DNA of 64,000 nt from Diploptera punctata (lineage: Eukaryota; Arthropoda; Insecta; Blattodea; Blaberidae). Of the stretch, positions 11,867-23,169 are shown piece by piece. The position numbers were made by a program, and so were the translations under genes. The stretch is from the NCBI GenBank assembly GCA_030220185.1, contig JASPKZ010001598.1, positions 1,756,501-1,820,500 on the forward strand, written 5' to 3'. Position 1 is the first letter of the stretch, and each line of letters starts with the position of its first letter. Below the pieces are notes generated by a model. It saw only the letters and a list, made by a program, of their open reading frames with translations. It searched no databases and was not told the origin of the DNA.

Positions 11867-12265
11867 CATCATCAACAACAACAAGGATTAAGCCCAATGT
11901 CCTGTTCCGATCTCATTATAGGTCGAATTGGTCCTTCCATAGGGGCACGCCGTAGCGTAGTGGTTAAGGCACTGAGCTACAAGCCAGAGGGTCAAGGGTT
12001 CAAGTCCCGTTGGGGTCAGGATTTTTAAACTGACCCAAACCCTTTGGCGGCACTATGGCCCTGGGGTCGACTCAGCCTCTAACGTAAATGAGTACCAGAT
12101 GCTTGTTCTGGGGGTAAAGGCGGCCGTCACGCAGGGCTGACAACGCGGCTGACATAAAGTGCCGATTGTCTAGAAAAAGTGGGAGCCCTAACCTCCTACT
12201 ACCCCAAGGGCCTCCGGGTCTGTTGTGGGATCACTTTATTTTATTTTATTTATTATTGGTCCTTC
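11867..12265 (-). mobile_element. Very short LINE 3' tail insertion (minus) containing SINE-A
   Basis: CATAAAACAT occurs at 11857-11866 and 12266-12275. Just inside is a reverse-oriented LINE 3' end (TCATCATC...AAGCCCAATG...CATTATAGGTCGAATT), similar to the end of the copy at 1590-2245. Without the SINE it would be only about 80 bp. Confidence 0.8.
11942..12254 (+). mobile_element. SINE-A (tRNA-headed), 15-bp TSD
   Basis: ATTGGTCCTTCCATA at 11927-11941 and 12255-12269 is a perfect TSD. The head holds pol III box A (TAGCGTAGTGGTTAAGGC) and box B (GGTTCAAGTCC), the body has GACAACGCGGCTGACATAAAG, and the tail is (TTATT)n. Other copies: 34077-34384 (+) and 55312-55612 (-). Confidence 0.92.
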
Positions 12266-12679
12266 CATAAAACATTAAAGAACAAAACAAGAAGAGATAC
12301 TAGATTGGCAGTTCCTGCATTAATTTATGGGAGTGAAACTTGGGTAATGACCAAAAAAATTACAAAGTAGAATACAAAGTGTAGAAATGAACTTCCTTAG
12401 AAGAACAAAAGGCTGCACAAGAATGTATCAGATAAAGAATGAAGATATAAGAACAGAGTTAAATATATATCCATTAAATGATAAAATCAAAGGATATAGA
12501 GAAAAATGGTTTAGAGATGTAGAAAGAATGAACGTAACAAGATTACCAAAAGCAGCATTTAACTACAAGCCAAGAGGTTCAAGGAATGTAGGAAGGCCAG
12601 TGAAAAGATGGATAGAACAACTGTGAGGCAGAACAGGCATTTTGCCTAGCCCGTGAAGTGAAGAAGAAGCGTTGAACAT

Positions 12680-13043
12680 ATTATCTTTGGAATAAAAGGT
12701 TCAAAATCATCTGTCTTCTAAATGACACAACCTGTTTACGTGAACCACCCATTACGAAAGTGCTTTTTAATGTCTCTATAAATAAGATTCATAAAAAACT
12801 TTACGGGTGAAAACCTCAACAGTTGGATTGGCAAAAAAGAACAAGCTTCAATAAAGGCGAGACAAGCGGGAGAGGCAGTCCTCCACTTGGGGTTTGTACA
12901 GATGGAAGCATGTTCAAATGCTTTGAGGTGGTAGCCCCACCATTGGACTTACTCTGCAGCAGGCCGGTTACCTGCTACGAGGAAAATTAAATAAACTCAA
13001 ACTCCTCAAGACAATATTTAACTTTTATAGGAATTAATCACTA
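12680..13043. other. Unassigned, includes a GC-richer block
   Basis: 12850-12990 is GC-richer than its surroundings and could be an unrecognised SINE body (CAGCAGGCCGGTTACCTGC). No coding frame supported. Confidence 0.3.
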
Positions 13044-13101
13044 TGAGATTTAATTTATGGTGAAATTAAATGTTTCTTACCTCTCTTCATATAAATTTTC
13101 T

Positions 13102-13148
13102 AAGTAGATCGCGATTTCGAGACCATAAAGGTCTCATCTTCAACACTT
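13102..13148 (-). ncRNA. Hammerhead-like motif, core C3 changed
   Basis: Same architecture as 25038-25084: stem I pairs AAGTG with TACTT, stem II GAGACC-TTTAT-GGTCTC, GAAA, stem III TCGCGA, TC. The core reads TTGAAGA rather than CTGAAGA, so this copy is probably inactive. Confidence 0.5.
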
Positions 13149-13535
13149 TCTTGGCGACTGATGTTATGTCGATCGGAAGAAACTCTTCTTCTTCCCTCTG
13201 CTGGTGGACCGATGAATCTCTGGATCAGGTAAAAATTTGCAGGAATTTTGAAGTTCATAAGTTTTCCTTTGTTTTTCTGAATGTGGATCTTTTCCCAAAC
13301 TGTGAGTTCCTTTTGTTTGTCTATTTGTATTAGAATCAAAAGCCAGTCCAATTAAACAAATAGACAAACAAAAGGAACTCACGGTTTGGGAAAAGATCCA
13401 CATTCAGAAAAACAAAGGAAAACTTATGAACTTCGAAATTCCCGCAAATTTTGACCTGATCCAGAGGTTCATCGGTCCACCAACAGAGGGAAGAAGAAGA
13501 GTTTCTTCCGTTCGACATAACATCAGTCGCCAAGA

Positions 13536-13582
13536 AAGTGCTGAAGATGAGACCTTTGTGATCTCGAAATCGCGATCTACTT
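13536..13582 (+). ncRNA. Hammerhead-like motif (stem III UCGCGA)
   Basis: Stem I AAGTG/TACTT, core CTGAAGA, extra T, stem II GAGA...TCTC (shortened by mutation), GAAA, TCGCGA, TC. Core intact. Confidence 0.55.
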
Positions 13583-13627
13583 AGAAAATTTATATGAGGA
13601 GAGGTAAGAAACATTTAATTTCACCAT

Positions 13628-13852
13628 CCTCAAGACAATATTCGGACAAAAATAAATGTAAATGGTTTGAACATGTACAAAGAATGCCAAATAATCATTT
13701 ATCAAAACAGATGCTTTATTATAAACCTCAAGAGCGAAGAAACGTAGGAAGACCAAAACGACGTTGGAAGGACAACCTGTAGCATATTGTGTAGCAGGGA
13801 GCGGAACCCGCCAACAGGCCCATACCTTGAAGATGATGATGATGAAAACTTT
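13628..13852 (+). mobile_element. LINE 3' fragment
   Basis: Encodes KWFEHVQRMPNNHLSKQMLY and QERRNVGRPKRRWKDNL-stop and ends in GATGATGATG. Inserted next to the PLE foldback. Confidence 0.8.
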
Positions 13853-14109
13853 AATTTTAGATAAAATTATATAATGTGTAACTCCACCATTGCCGGTTCC
13901 AAGTCTGGATGAGTAAGGAGGAGGGGGAGGAGTAACACCTCGTTAAAAAAACCTAGGTTCAGCTGATCTGGCTGACAGTACCTTGTAAATGTCCCTAGCC
14001 AGGGTTATGGTGAACATGAGTCTGGTTTATTTAACTTTCACAGTGAAAGAACACTATGAGGTTTAATTTAAGAATTTATTTAATTTTTTCCTTAAAGGAA
14101 ATTATTCCT

Positions 14110-14280
14110 GCGATTCCCATGGTCTAGAAATTAGGTTAAGAACTCTTCTGGCGCTTCATTATCATTCATCACTTATCATATCATCAGGGTAACGTAACTC
14201 CGCCTTCTTCAGAAGTGGGCTATAATTACGTCAATGTCAAGGAGAGGACACCAGAAATATTGAAATGACATCAAATATAA
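14110..14280 (+). mobile_element. SINE-D body fragment
   Basis: AGGTTAAGAACTCTTCTGGC, GGGTAACGTAACTCCGCC and CACCAGAAATATTGAAATG match, in order, the body of the full copy at 60148-60443 (opposite strand). The tRNA head is missing. Confidence 0.75.
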
Positions 14281-14302
14281 ATACATATATATTTCTTTTC
14301 CC

Positions 14303-15228
14303 TCTAAAATTTTTGGAAATTGAATATAACCTTCATTTAACAGAAGACATCAAGAAATCTGAAACTCCCCCATAAATTTTAAAACAAATGTCACTGGAAA
14401 TAATAAATCTAAGATACCCTGCTCCTGAATGGATACATATTTTTATAGATGGCTCCAGCCTACTAAATGACTGTGGCACTGGTGCTAGTGCAGTATGCCC
14501 ACTTTTTTCCTTTTATCGTAAACTAAACACAAATTCAACAAACTTTGATGGCGAAATTCTAGCAATTTTCTTAAGTTTACAAAATCTTTTATATCACGTC
14601 CAAAAATTTACAAAAGTTGTAATTCTATGTGACTCCAAAGCAGCCATTCTTGCTATAACACGAGACACAATACCCAAAAGCATCAAAATTATCGAATGTC
14701 ACAAAATGATAAAACAGTTATCCCGTCTACATAAAAAAGTTGTACTTCAATGGATTCCGGCCCATTGTGGAGTGACAGGCAATGAAATAGCCAATTTCCT
14801 GCCCAAGAAGGGTAGCAAAATTGTTTCAAACCCAACTTCTACTCCAGTTTCCTTCACTCTATCAAAAGAATTATCTCAAATAAATATATCAATAAACTTA
14901 GAGAAGAATACACCACCAAAACATCTGGAAAGGAATGGGAAAATCTACAAACTTATGACATTACTACATTACAAAGAAAATCAGCAGCAGTAGCAATATT
15001 CAGAATGCTAATGGGACATGACTGTCTGAATAAACACCTACACAGACTTGGCATAACAGATTCACCTAAATGCCCTTTTTGCAATTTAAATGAACATATG
15101 GAAAGAAACCATCTCCTCTGTTGTCCAGCTTTTGTAGAAGAGACCAGCCTTTCTGCTAAATATTGGAGTGCAAGAGAGCGAATGATTTCATTATCAAGTG
15201 CTCGACATTAGATACCAACCAATCAACC
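14303..15228 (+). mobile_element. LINE insertion, RNase H domain, 14-bp TSD
   Basis: ATATTTCTTTTCCC flanks it at 14289-14302 and 15229-15242. It encodes RNase H: IFIDGSSLLNDCG (first Asp), NFDGEILAIF (Glu), ILCDSKAAILAI (Asp), AHCGVTGNEIANFLPKK (His; the final Asp is Asn, loss of a catalytic residue), then after a frameshift at ~14990 the zinc-knuckle tail HDCLNKHLHRLG...CPFCNLNEHMERNHLLCC. 5'-truncated inside the ORF. Confidence 0.93.
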
Positions 15229-15329
15229 ATATTTCTTTTCCCAGTTGGGAATTTATCACTAACTAATTTAACACAAAATGAGGTATTTAGTCTTACTTTC
15301 AAGTCTCAATGAAATGAAAACCAGATGGA

Positions 15330-15705
15330 CATGAACTTAAAATATTCTAAAGGAAAATCTTAAGAGAATTTTTGGACCAGTACATGAAAATAACTTTTGG
15401 CACATCAGATATAATGATGAACTATATAGAGAATGATGACACTGATTTAATCAAGGTGATTCAAGCCTCAAGAATGAAATGGCTGGTCACCTTTTCGGAG
15501 AAAAAGATTCAGATTCATTGTATAAAGTAACTTTGAATAAAATTGATGGCAAGCAGAAAGTTAGAAGATCTCCCATCAGATGAATGGATTATGTAGAACA
15601 GATCTCAGGGTAATGAGAGGATGCAGACAGAATATTCAAGAGAATAAGACATGTATTGTTGGGGCAATCAAGACCTATAACGGGCCATAGCACCTATGAC
15701 GATGA
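15330..15705 (+). mobile_element. Degraded LINE 3' fragment
   Basis: Remnants such as LKENLKRIFGPVHENNFWHI, MKWLVTF and ...GAIKTYNGP resemble the same protein region as 10780-11200; many stops. Ends near ATGACGATGAAATGAATA. Confidence 0.6.
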
Positions 15706-16032
15706 AATGAATAACTGCCCACAACAAAGATGTTAATGGCATGGGGGACCTTTCTCCACATAAAAAATCAACTGGTAAAAAAAATTACTCACAACCCTAT
15801 TCTGGATGTCTATTCAATTAAGCTTTGGCACACCAACACTGTATAAATGATAATTGAAGAGCAAAGTATATGCCTACTGGGATTTGAACCCAGCACCTTT
15901 ACCTTTATAAGCTAATGCTCTGCCTCTGAGCTATCCCAGACCCCCAATCCAAACATAAATTTTTTCTCTTATGTATTTTAACTCCCAATAGCACCAAAGG
16001 CTTGCAAACCATTGCTCGACATTTAAATAACG

Positions 16033-16222
16033 TTAAGGTAGAATATTTTTTATCACTCACCAGCTTCAAGACGACAGAACAACGGTCGTGACGATACTGA
16101 GGATGAAACAGAAACTATGTTTCGAAACTAGTTTATAATCAAATAAGAACAACAATATGAGGTGAGTGATAAAAAATATTCTACCTTAATGAATATACCT
16201 CATAGTGAGAATTCCTAAAATA
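16033..16222 (+). mobile_element. Short Penelope-type element
   Basis: Inverted ends AAGGTAGAATATTTTTTATC / GATAAAAAATATTCTACCTT followed by the terminal motif CCTCATAGTGAGAATTCCT; flanked by TTTAAATAACG direct repeats. Contains a hammerhead-like motif. Confidence 0.8.
16090..16140 (+). ncRNA. Hammerhead-like motif (stem III CUAG)
   Basis: Stem I GACGATA / TATAATC (two mismatches), core CTGAGGA, extra T, stem II GAAACA-GAAACTA-TGTTTC, GAAA, palindromic CTAG, TT. Sister copies: 43248-43299 (+), 39075-39125 (+), 30760-30810 (+) and 30570-30620 (-). Confidence 0.5.
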
Positions 16223-16454
16223 AGTAATTTAAATAACGGTTTCCTAAATGAGAATAAAGCCAAGGTTTTATAAAGTAATGTTAAATTCTTACTAAAAAAA
16301 GTCTTCTTAAATAAGAAGCCGTCATTCGCTTGTCGAGCAACAGTTCACAAGCCTTTGTTGCTCTAAGGAATTAGCATATAAAGCTAAACGTCCTGGGTTC
16401 AAACCCTAGGATAGGCATATATTTTTCTTTTAAATTTTTTAAAATTCATCGGAG

Positions 16455-16905
16455 AAATATTTTTTTTACTCACCTCATAAAATTCATGCTTTTCATTAAA
16501 CCGAGTCGGAGTTTTGACTGAAGATAGTCGAGACATCATCCAAAACCATGGTTTCATGAAAAACATGAAATTTATGAGGCGAGTTCTCAAATTTTAAATG
16601 ATTATTACCTCATAATGTTTACTTCCCGACATTAATTTCAATATATATTTTTCTTTAATAGTGAGTGGAGAACATAATTTTAACGATTCACCTCATATAA
16701 TTTCAAATTTATTTGATACCGGCAGTTTCAGACAATATCTTGTCCCTCTTCAGTCATGGCTTCCACTGAAGAGGGGCAAGATATTGTCTGAAACCGCCGG
16801 TATCAAAGAAATTTGAAATTATATGAGGTGAGTCATTAAAAATATGTTCTCCACTCACTATTAATGATATAACCTCATAATGTTTACTTCCCAATATTAA
16901 TTTAA
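16455..16905. repeat. Two adjacent Penelope-type foldbacks
   Basis: First: ACTCACCTCATAAAATTCATG (16471) with its complement CATGAAATTTATGAGGCGAG (16564), ending CCTCATAATGTTTACTTCCC at about 16609. Second: 16625-16905, arms around 16757 with GGACAAGATATTGTCTGAAA on both sides and the same terminal motif at about 16871. Confidence 0.82.
16714..16756 (-). ncRNA. Hammerhead-like motif (stem III CUGCCGG)
   Basis: Minus strand: stem I TGA/TCA, core CTGAAGA, stem II GGGACAA-GATA-TTGTCT, GAAA, CTGCCGG, TA. Its inverted partner is at 16763-16805 (+), with CCGCCGG as stem III. Confidence 0.45.
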
Positions 16906-17059
16906 ATATATATTTTTCTCTTCAAATATTATTTGGCTTTCAACGAGAATTGTTAAATTTATAATAAGAACTGTTTAAATGGTTTCATAGTACAGACTGC
17001 AACAATAAATTATATTATTTTTGGTCTGGACATCTTACCTCATTATAATATAATTAAAA

Positions 17060-18690
17060 TAACCTCAAAATATAACTTCCTAAAATTAAATATTAATTGC
17101 AACAATAAAATTTGCATTTTCTAACTGATATTCTAATTTTTTCATAACTTTGGATGACTTCTAGACCAGATAAACAAGGTTCTACTGTATCAAATTTTAT
17201 TCTACGTCATAACTTAACATTTTTCACGAAATGAGTCTATGCGTATACCAACTAACATTACAACATATTCACTCAATGAAGACATATTTTAATGTAGGCT
17301 GAACTGTACATCAACAATGTAAATATAATCAGTGATTAAAAAAAACATAACATACCTATTAGGTATTTAAAAAAAGTTTGAGAACTTGGAAACTATCAGA
17401 AACAAGTTTTGAAAGTCAAATCCATCAAAAATCTTATTTATGATTATTTAAAATAACATACACTGCGAGAAGAGAGAAGAAAAAAAAAAAAAAGAAAAGA
17501 AAAGAAGATGGTGTTCTATCAACTCCTTACTTTCAAAAGTCTTTTAGACATATTATAAGATACTGCACTGTCCTACAATTTCTGATGTATTCTTCTTTAA
17601 TAACACTATTTTTTTACTTTTTTATTTAAAATTTATATACAGTACCATCTTGATAGTCATTCATTACTATATGAAAAATGGCTTCGTAACGAATTAAACA
17701 AAGAAGATTAAATTTTTTTTATATTTAACTATTTCCTAACTTACCACAAAATAATGTTTTTAACATGCACAAAAAAAAATCCATGAAATGTAGCACAATT
17801 TATAACAGAAACTTTCCATTGTTAGAAATGATTCATTTTTCATTTTGACTTTTAAATTATTATATTATATAGAAATTAACATTTCCATCTACGAAGAACA
17901 AATTAATTTCTTTCTCTTATGTGCTACAATCAACAGAACTCTCTGATGTGTATTTATGTATGTATGTGTATTAACTGCAATTAATTGATTCCACAATGAT
18001 ATATAGTCTAAAGCACTAAACATTTATGCACACAATTTCAGACACACAAAACAATTTTCAAATAAACAGAATCAAACCCCCTTTAAAATGGGTCTCTATA
18101 TGAGTTTTTTTTAATATTATTTTTTCCCCCAATTTATGTAGTTGTTTCAATATTCCAAATAATTTCCATTGGTTACTCGTGTTCTATTAATAACTATTAC
18201 TATTTGTTATGTTCCCCCAGTAAAAAATCCACACATTCCAATTCCATTGAAATCTTCTTTCTTGATTCACTACAGATTTTTTTTTCTTTGTTTCATATCT
18301 GGTCTCGAGGCACCATAGTGGATGAAGCCTTTTTTTTTCTGTCTCAATTTTTTTTTTCACCTGTGAAGTTTTTATTTTGTGATTAACGTCCACCTGTAAC
18401 AAAAAAACAAGAAGCAATTAAGCAATATATTAAATGGTTCATCTATAAAAAAGCTCCAGGAAATAAAATTCTGAAATCTTGAGAAACCCACTAACACTGA
18501 ACTGGGACAAATTATGCCGATTTAATATCGGAAAAAAAGGTAAGTTTAGACTCAAAAACACAAAAAAAATGTACTAATTTAAGACAAAATAGGCAGTAAT
18601 GGATAAAATAGGCATTTTTAAACAGTTATCCAAATGGTATAATGTTTCGTGAAACTTGTGCCTAACATCATTGGTTTTTATTTATTCATT
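17060..18690. other. Unassigned AT-rich DNA
   Basis: Poly-A/T runs (for example 17481-17500) but no family motif, terminal repeat or convincing open frame. A single PLE-like terminal motif (ACCTCAAAATATAACTTCCT) is at about 17062. Confidence 0.4.
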
Positions 18691-18699
18691 CAAGAAATA

Positions 18700-19025
18700 A
18701 TAGATATACATTAAGTTATGTAGGTAGGAAATAACACTGAGGTTTATTTCAATTTTGTTTAGTTGTTTCTTAACTCACCTCATACTTCGTAATTCCCAAG
18801 CAGACTCGAATTTTTTCACTTCATTTGTGACATTCCCAATGCTATATTACGTTCACAACTGATGGTGCAGAGGTCAGTCTGCAGGAGAAGAGGCCGATGG
18901 ACATCAGTTGTGAACGTAATACAGCATTGAGAATGTCACAAATGAAGTGAAGAAACTAAAGTCTGCTTGGGAGTTAAGAAGTATGAGGTGAGTTAAGAAA
19001 CAACTAAACAAACAAAAAAAAATAG
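18700..19025. repeat. Penelope-type foldback
   Basis: Arms 18760-18870 and 18905-19010 are reverse complements (AAGCAGACTCG.../...GTCTGCTT; ACGTTCACAACTGATG/CATCAGTTGTGAACGT). Same family as 50310-50990 and 61395-61755. The left end has GGAAATAACACTGAGG. Confidence 0.85.
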
Positions 19026-19039
19026 ATATACAATCTATA

Positions 19040-19345
19040 TCTTAATCAATGGTAAAAAGAAAAATTTTTTCCTGAACCGGAATCGAACCCCGAATCTTCA
19101 GCTTTCCATGTTGATGTTCTGACCACTAAGCTAATTCAGGCTTCATTCCCATCAAGCCATTCATTGTGTATTTGTGAATAATGATTCATTGCATTGAATG
19201 TTGGACCAAGAGCGTAAGGTAAAGGAAGGATTTATGCTTGGATGGGAATGTAGCCTGAATTAGCTCAGTGGTCAGAGCAACAGCACGGAAAGCTGAAGGT
19301 TCAGGGTTTGATTCCCGGTTCAGGCAAAAATTTTTCTCTTTACCA
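19040..19345. repeat. Palindromic element with two inverted tRNA-like modules
   Basis: Minus tRNA-like 19071-19141 and plus tRNA-like 19253-19325 (box A TAGCTCAGTGGTCAGAGC, box B GGTTTGATTCC, class I cloverleaf, anticodon-loop triplet GGA). Outer flanks AAAAATTTTTTCCTGAAC and GTTCAGGCAAAAATTTTTCT mirror each other. Confidence 0.85.
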
Positions 19346-19477
19346 TTGATTACAATAATTTAATTGTGTACATTAATTTATTTATTTCAATCATAGAAAC
19401 AGCTTTAGCTTCTTAATATTAATTTAATAAAATCTATAATTTGGAGTACAGAGATTTTAACAATGTGCTGTCAGTCG

Positions 19478-19705
19478 CAGTGGACTAGTCATCCCCATGC
19501 TTGTCTCTGGTTCCAAGGTTCGCAGATTCAAAACTGGCTGGAGTTGGTTTTTTTAAGGCATAAAACTCTTTTGGTAAGAAAGAAATAGTGGATCCCCATA
19601 TCACAGATTTACAGGATGTAAAAGAACCTTAAGCTTAAAAGAAGAAACATATGAACAAAATGTGACGGCCCTTTCATGCCCAGATTTGAATTGTGATGCT
19701 AATGG
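19478..19705 (+). mobile_element. SINE-E, degraded copy
   Basis: CGCAGTGGACTAGTCATC, CTTGTCTCTGGTTCC and CAAAACTGGCTGGAGTTGG match the head of the copy at 20596. Confidence 0.65.
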
Positions 19706-20595
19706 CTAACTGTTAGAGATTTAGTGAATCCCCATGAGTACAGCTACTATGAAACCAGTCCTGAAAACATCCAGTTATTCAATTCTTTTGCAATCTGTTT
19801 TGTGTAGTAAATAAACATGGCCATTATTGCTCATATTGCATTGTTTCTTTAATTATTAATATAGTGTTTTTACTATGCATGATGCAAAGGGCACTGCATA
19901 ACATTTAAATATGTGGATAACTTATATCTTTGGGTTTGGTACTAGCGTAACAAAAAATTTCTCACGTGGCAAGTTTTCCTTCCTTATCATAACATCTCCT
20001 TTCCCCTCTACTGCCTTCCATGCGACAGGTCTCATCTCTCGTGCTAGTACAACTTATCGAAAGTGTAGCAGTGTTGCCGGTTGAATGAAAATAAAATGTA
20101 TTTATTTATCATGATGAAGGGTTTTAAAATATTAACAGTATATAACATAAAAATTTAATTTGAAAAATTACATATACGGTAATGTTGTATATGCTATACA
20201 GTAGCTAGTAACGATCACTGATCTAAACTAAATTCATAGGCCATTGATAGTTTGGCGGTCGTCTTATAGAACAGATATATGTTAAAACTATAAAACTTTG
20301 ACAAAATCTATACCTCGTCTTATCTGAAGGTCACCTTATCTGCCAAGATATATGGTAGGTCCTTAAAAACCAGTGACTCCAGATTAGGTTTGAAAATGTG
20401 AACCTCAGAACTAGAAGTGAGCTTTTCCATTTCAAGATCTTAAGAGTTTTAGATGGAGGAGTCAAGGATGACCATTGACAAGATGGGGTGGAACAAAACA
20501 AACAATCTTGGGGCCGAAAAAGGCAGAAATACCTCTGGCAAGAAGCAGTGTGCTCCTGGACAACAGAATATCAGCCATGTAATTATTGAAGGTCA
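19706..20595. other. Unassigned DNA
   Basis: Only short repeats visible. 20240-20360 carries CGTCTTATAGAACAG and CGTCTTATCTGAAGG, reminiscent of mariner/pogo-type ends, but no second terminus is clear. Confidence 0.3.
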
Positions 20596-20860
20596 TCGGC
20601 CGCGGTGGACTAGTGATTATGCTCCTTGTCTCTGGTCCCGAGGGTCAAACCCGGCTGGGGTCGATGGATTTTTTAGGATGGAAAAATCCAAGGAGCAAGT
20701 CCTCCGGGAGGGACTTTAAGCCCAGTCTGAAGATTTTCAGACTCGTAAAAAATCCTTACGCCTGAATGAAAAGGCCTCTAAGCAAAATTTACCGAATTTT
20801 CCCGTCCTAGTACTACCTTGGTTTCCTAGATGTCAGTATGAGGCGGAACGCTGACCACAG
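20596..20860 (+). mobile_element. SINE-E (tRNA-headed)
   Basis: Head GGCCGCGGTGGACTAGTGAT and box-B-like GGGTCAAACCCGG, then GGACTTTAAGCCCAGTC body. Confidence 0.7.
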
Positions 20861-21232
20861 ACCACTCAAAATTACATCTATACGAAAACAAGTGTAACTA
20901 AATTAATATGGTTCAAATTCTTCCCTGTAGGGGGAGAGCGCCTAAATCTCTGTAAAGGGAAAACATGGGCTTACAATACAAAAAAAAAAATGAGTGAAGG
21001 TTACAAAACTGATATGAGATGAAGCGAAAAAAATTTTATTTTAAATATTAATATCTTAGTTACCCACTAGACATCTCTTTGAGGCATGAGCTAACTACTA
21101 AAGGCTGTCCACTCTTAAAGTGATCCTAATCAAAACAGAACCATGTGTCCTGCTCACTTTTCATTGGTTATGGACACTCATGTACAATACAGAAGCAATA
21201 AGTACACGAAAAAAGTAGTTCCCTTCATTAAA

Positions 21233-21632
21233 TTAGAAATACGTCCTCTGGATATATTTCTTATTCTCAATCAATCAATCAACAGAATGAATCTACACAG
21301 AATGCGGCTGTTATGTGGCTACTGTGTAGTTCTGTCGACACTGCAGTTTTGCCGACATGGGTATGAAGGCCGAGCCCATTAACCCCATATAAATTTAGAG
21401 CAAGTGTCTGGTGACACTTGTATTAGGTATGATATAATAATTTGTGTATTACACTTGCTCTAAATTTATATGGGGTTAATGGGCTCAGCCTTCCTACCCA
21501 TGTCGGCAAAACTTCAGTGTTGACAGAACTACACAGTAGACGCATAAAAGCCGCATAATGTGTAGATTCATTATGTTGATTGACTGAATGATTGAGAATA
21601 GGAAATATATCCAGAGGACATATTCAAAACAG
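21233..21632. repeat. 400-bp foldback element of unknown family
   Basis: Arms (21233-21414, 21448-21632) mirror each other: GTCCTCTGGATATATTTC versus GAAATATATCCAGAGGAC, and CCCCATATAAATTTAGAGCA versus its complement at about 21451. No PLE terminal motif and no hammerhead core, so I keep it apart from the PLE foldbacks. Confidence 0.85.
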
Positions 21633-22369
21633 AAAACATTCTAAAATATACCTAATCAATAATTACAACTTAAAATAATTTATTACATATGGACGATACA
21701 TTTGAGTTATGCTTCAGCCATTTCTCATGCAAGAAAATGTCTGAACATGTCATCTGTTGCTGTGTCGCCATCTAAATTTTTAGAACACAAGTCTGGCAAT
21801 TGACTAGTGGTAAAAAAAAAACAGTTATTTTAAATGTATTTCACAAGTTCAGTGAAAAATCTGACCAGCTTTCTTGTAATCTACCCCATTCAATGATCAC
21901 ATGTCTTATATACTTCACACATGCTCCCAGTCAATGTGCCAGTAATTGTTGTGCAAATGGCAGAAGGATACAATTGGCATTTGTTTATGTTATGATCACT
22001 CTAAGAGTGGATAAGGTATAGTCCCACTCATTGAGATCTGTAGGAAAATAATTGTAAATAAGTTAGTTTGATTAAATAACTCCCGCAAGGGAATATACTT
22101 GTTCCAAGTAAGTAGAGACAGACAATGTAATGAAAAAAAATTAATTACTGTTGGAATACTATTAATGAGGCATTTGTTATTGAATAACCTCAAATTATTT
22201 TTAAATAGTGTTATTGTTTGTTGGGATAATTTAGAAGCTTCTGTTTAGAGATCATTCATAGATCAACAGCATAGAGAAAAGTTTTAGGTAAATATTTGTC
22301 TTGAAATTATCAATGTACCAATAGACATACTTTGTTGATCCATGCACTAAGTAAGGTTTAGAGTAAAGA

Positions 22370-22530
22370 TAGTCTGCATAAATGAATGAGCCACTCCTTA
22401 TCTTATCTCATACTTTATGTCTCTTTAAACCCATGTTTAAGGAAACAAAGTATGAGGTAAGACAAGATGTGACTCATTCATTCATTCATTGAATTAAGAA
22501 CCTCATAATGTTATTTCCCACATTTAACTA
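22370..22530. repeat. Degraded Penelope-type foldback
   Basis: TCTCATACTTTATGTC mirrors ACAAAGTATGAGGTAAGACA, followed by the terminal CCTCATAATGTTATTTCCC. Confidence 0.7.
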
Positions 22531-22597
22531 TGAATAAAGACAGTCTGCATATAATGATGGTCACATGGATGATATCCTTCTCAAAATATAAATGACT

Positions 22598-23140
22598 AAA
22601 GGCCGGATGCAAATACATTAGCCTCTGGTGAGCACATGCAAAGTTTGAATTAGCGAGTCGCTGACTGGTCATGCATGAAAGTAGTTTTTTTCGTAATACT
22701 GGCAAGAAATTACCCAGAATTCTCAGTGATAAAACCACTTCCGTTTTTGTCTTCTAGAGGAACGCATTTATGCCTGTGTCCCACAAATAAAACCGTATAT
22801 GACGTCTTCATCGCGCGATATTATGCCGATTCTCCTGTTCTTCCAGTTGAATTTTTTGGTAGACTCTATCAAATTCTTCTTCTCTGCATATACCGAAAAC
22901 ATGTCTTCAAGGTCCGACATCTTGGATAAAGCAGCAAAGTAGGCAGCATCGTTTCCCATCAGGTTGCTCACGATTCGTTCTCTGCAAAGTCACCTTGTCA
23001 GGTAGCTTAGGAATTTCGACAATTATTATCGCATTAACAGATTTTTGAGTATGCAAAAACGTCTTTGGATGCAACTTTCTCAGCAGAGTACAAGCTGAGA
23101 ACGACTTTTTTGGTCTAATGCGTTCATAGATACGACCCTA
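22598..23140 (-). mobile_element. Possible PIF/Harbinger-like non-autonomous transposon
   Basis: Ends GGCCGGATGCAAATACATTAG and GGGTCGTATCTATGAACGCA are similar inverted repeats next to TAA trinucleotides. A minus-strand frame (22768-22971) gives SKMSDLEDMFSVYAEKKNLI; I do not recognise its family. The superfamily is a guess from the ends. Confidence 0.4.
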
Positions 23141-23169
23141 AGTATTTATTTTTTTTCATTTAACAACTG

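Larger units (their letters stand above)
11565..12670 (+). mobile_element. LINE insertion with RT catalytic motif, interrupted by nested insertions
   Basis: Opens with MYADDVVIIQENENN (YADD is the RT catalytic box), then ISKEKTKIMAF, EQVTNFNYSGCNF; after the nested block it resumes LKNKTRRDTRLAVPALIYGS, ETW, EMNFLRRTKGC-like and YKPRGSRNVGRPVKRWIEQL, ending in (GAA)n. GTTGAACAT flanks it at 11556-11564 and 12671-12679 (9-bp TSD). Removing 11867-12275 restores the reading frame across the gap. Confidence 0.88.
13044..13640. repeat. Penelope-type foldback, arms derived from endonuclease C-terminus
   Basis: Left arm (13060-13330) and right arm (13345-13635) are near-perfect reverse complements around a short spacer. 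Each arm encodes, toward its outer end, QIDKQKELTVWEKIHIQKNK and NISRQESVEDETF-like sequence, the region after the GIY-YIG domain, so two PLE 3' ends face outward. Both arms carry a hammerhead-like motif. The left end begins AATTAATCACTATGAGGTTT. Confidence 0.88.
15850..16440. repeat. Palindromic element with two inverted tRNA-like modules, split by a PLE insertion
   Basis: Minus tRNA-like 15872-15941 (box B complement GGATTTGAACCC) faces a degraded plus tRNA-like 16366-16416 (GGGTTCAAACCC). Arms match (CTTGCAAACCATTGCTCGAC versus GTCGAGCAACAGTTCACAAG). The short PLE at 16033-16222 lies between copies of TTTAAATAACG. Confidence 0.75.

Noticed and set aside
16090..16140. Alternative hammerhead register with stem III CUA-GUUUA-UAG and cleavage after GUC
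   Set aside because: It gives a neat stem-loop but no stem I; the register with CUAG as stem III restores most of stem I (GACGATA with TATAATC) and agrees with the other families.
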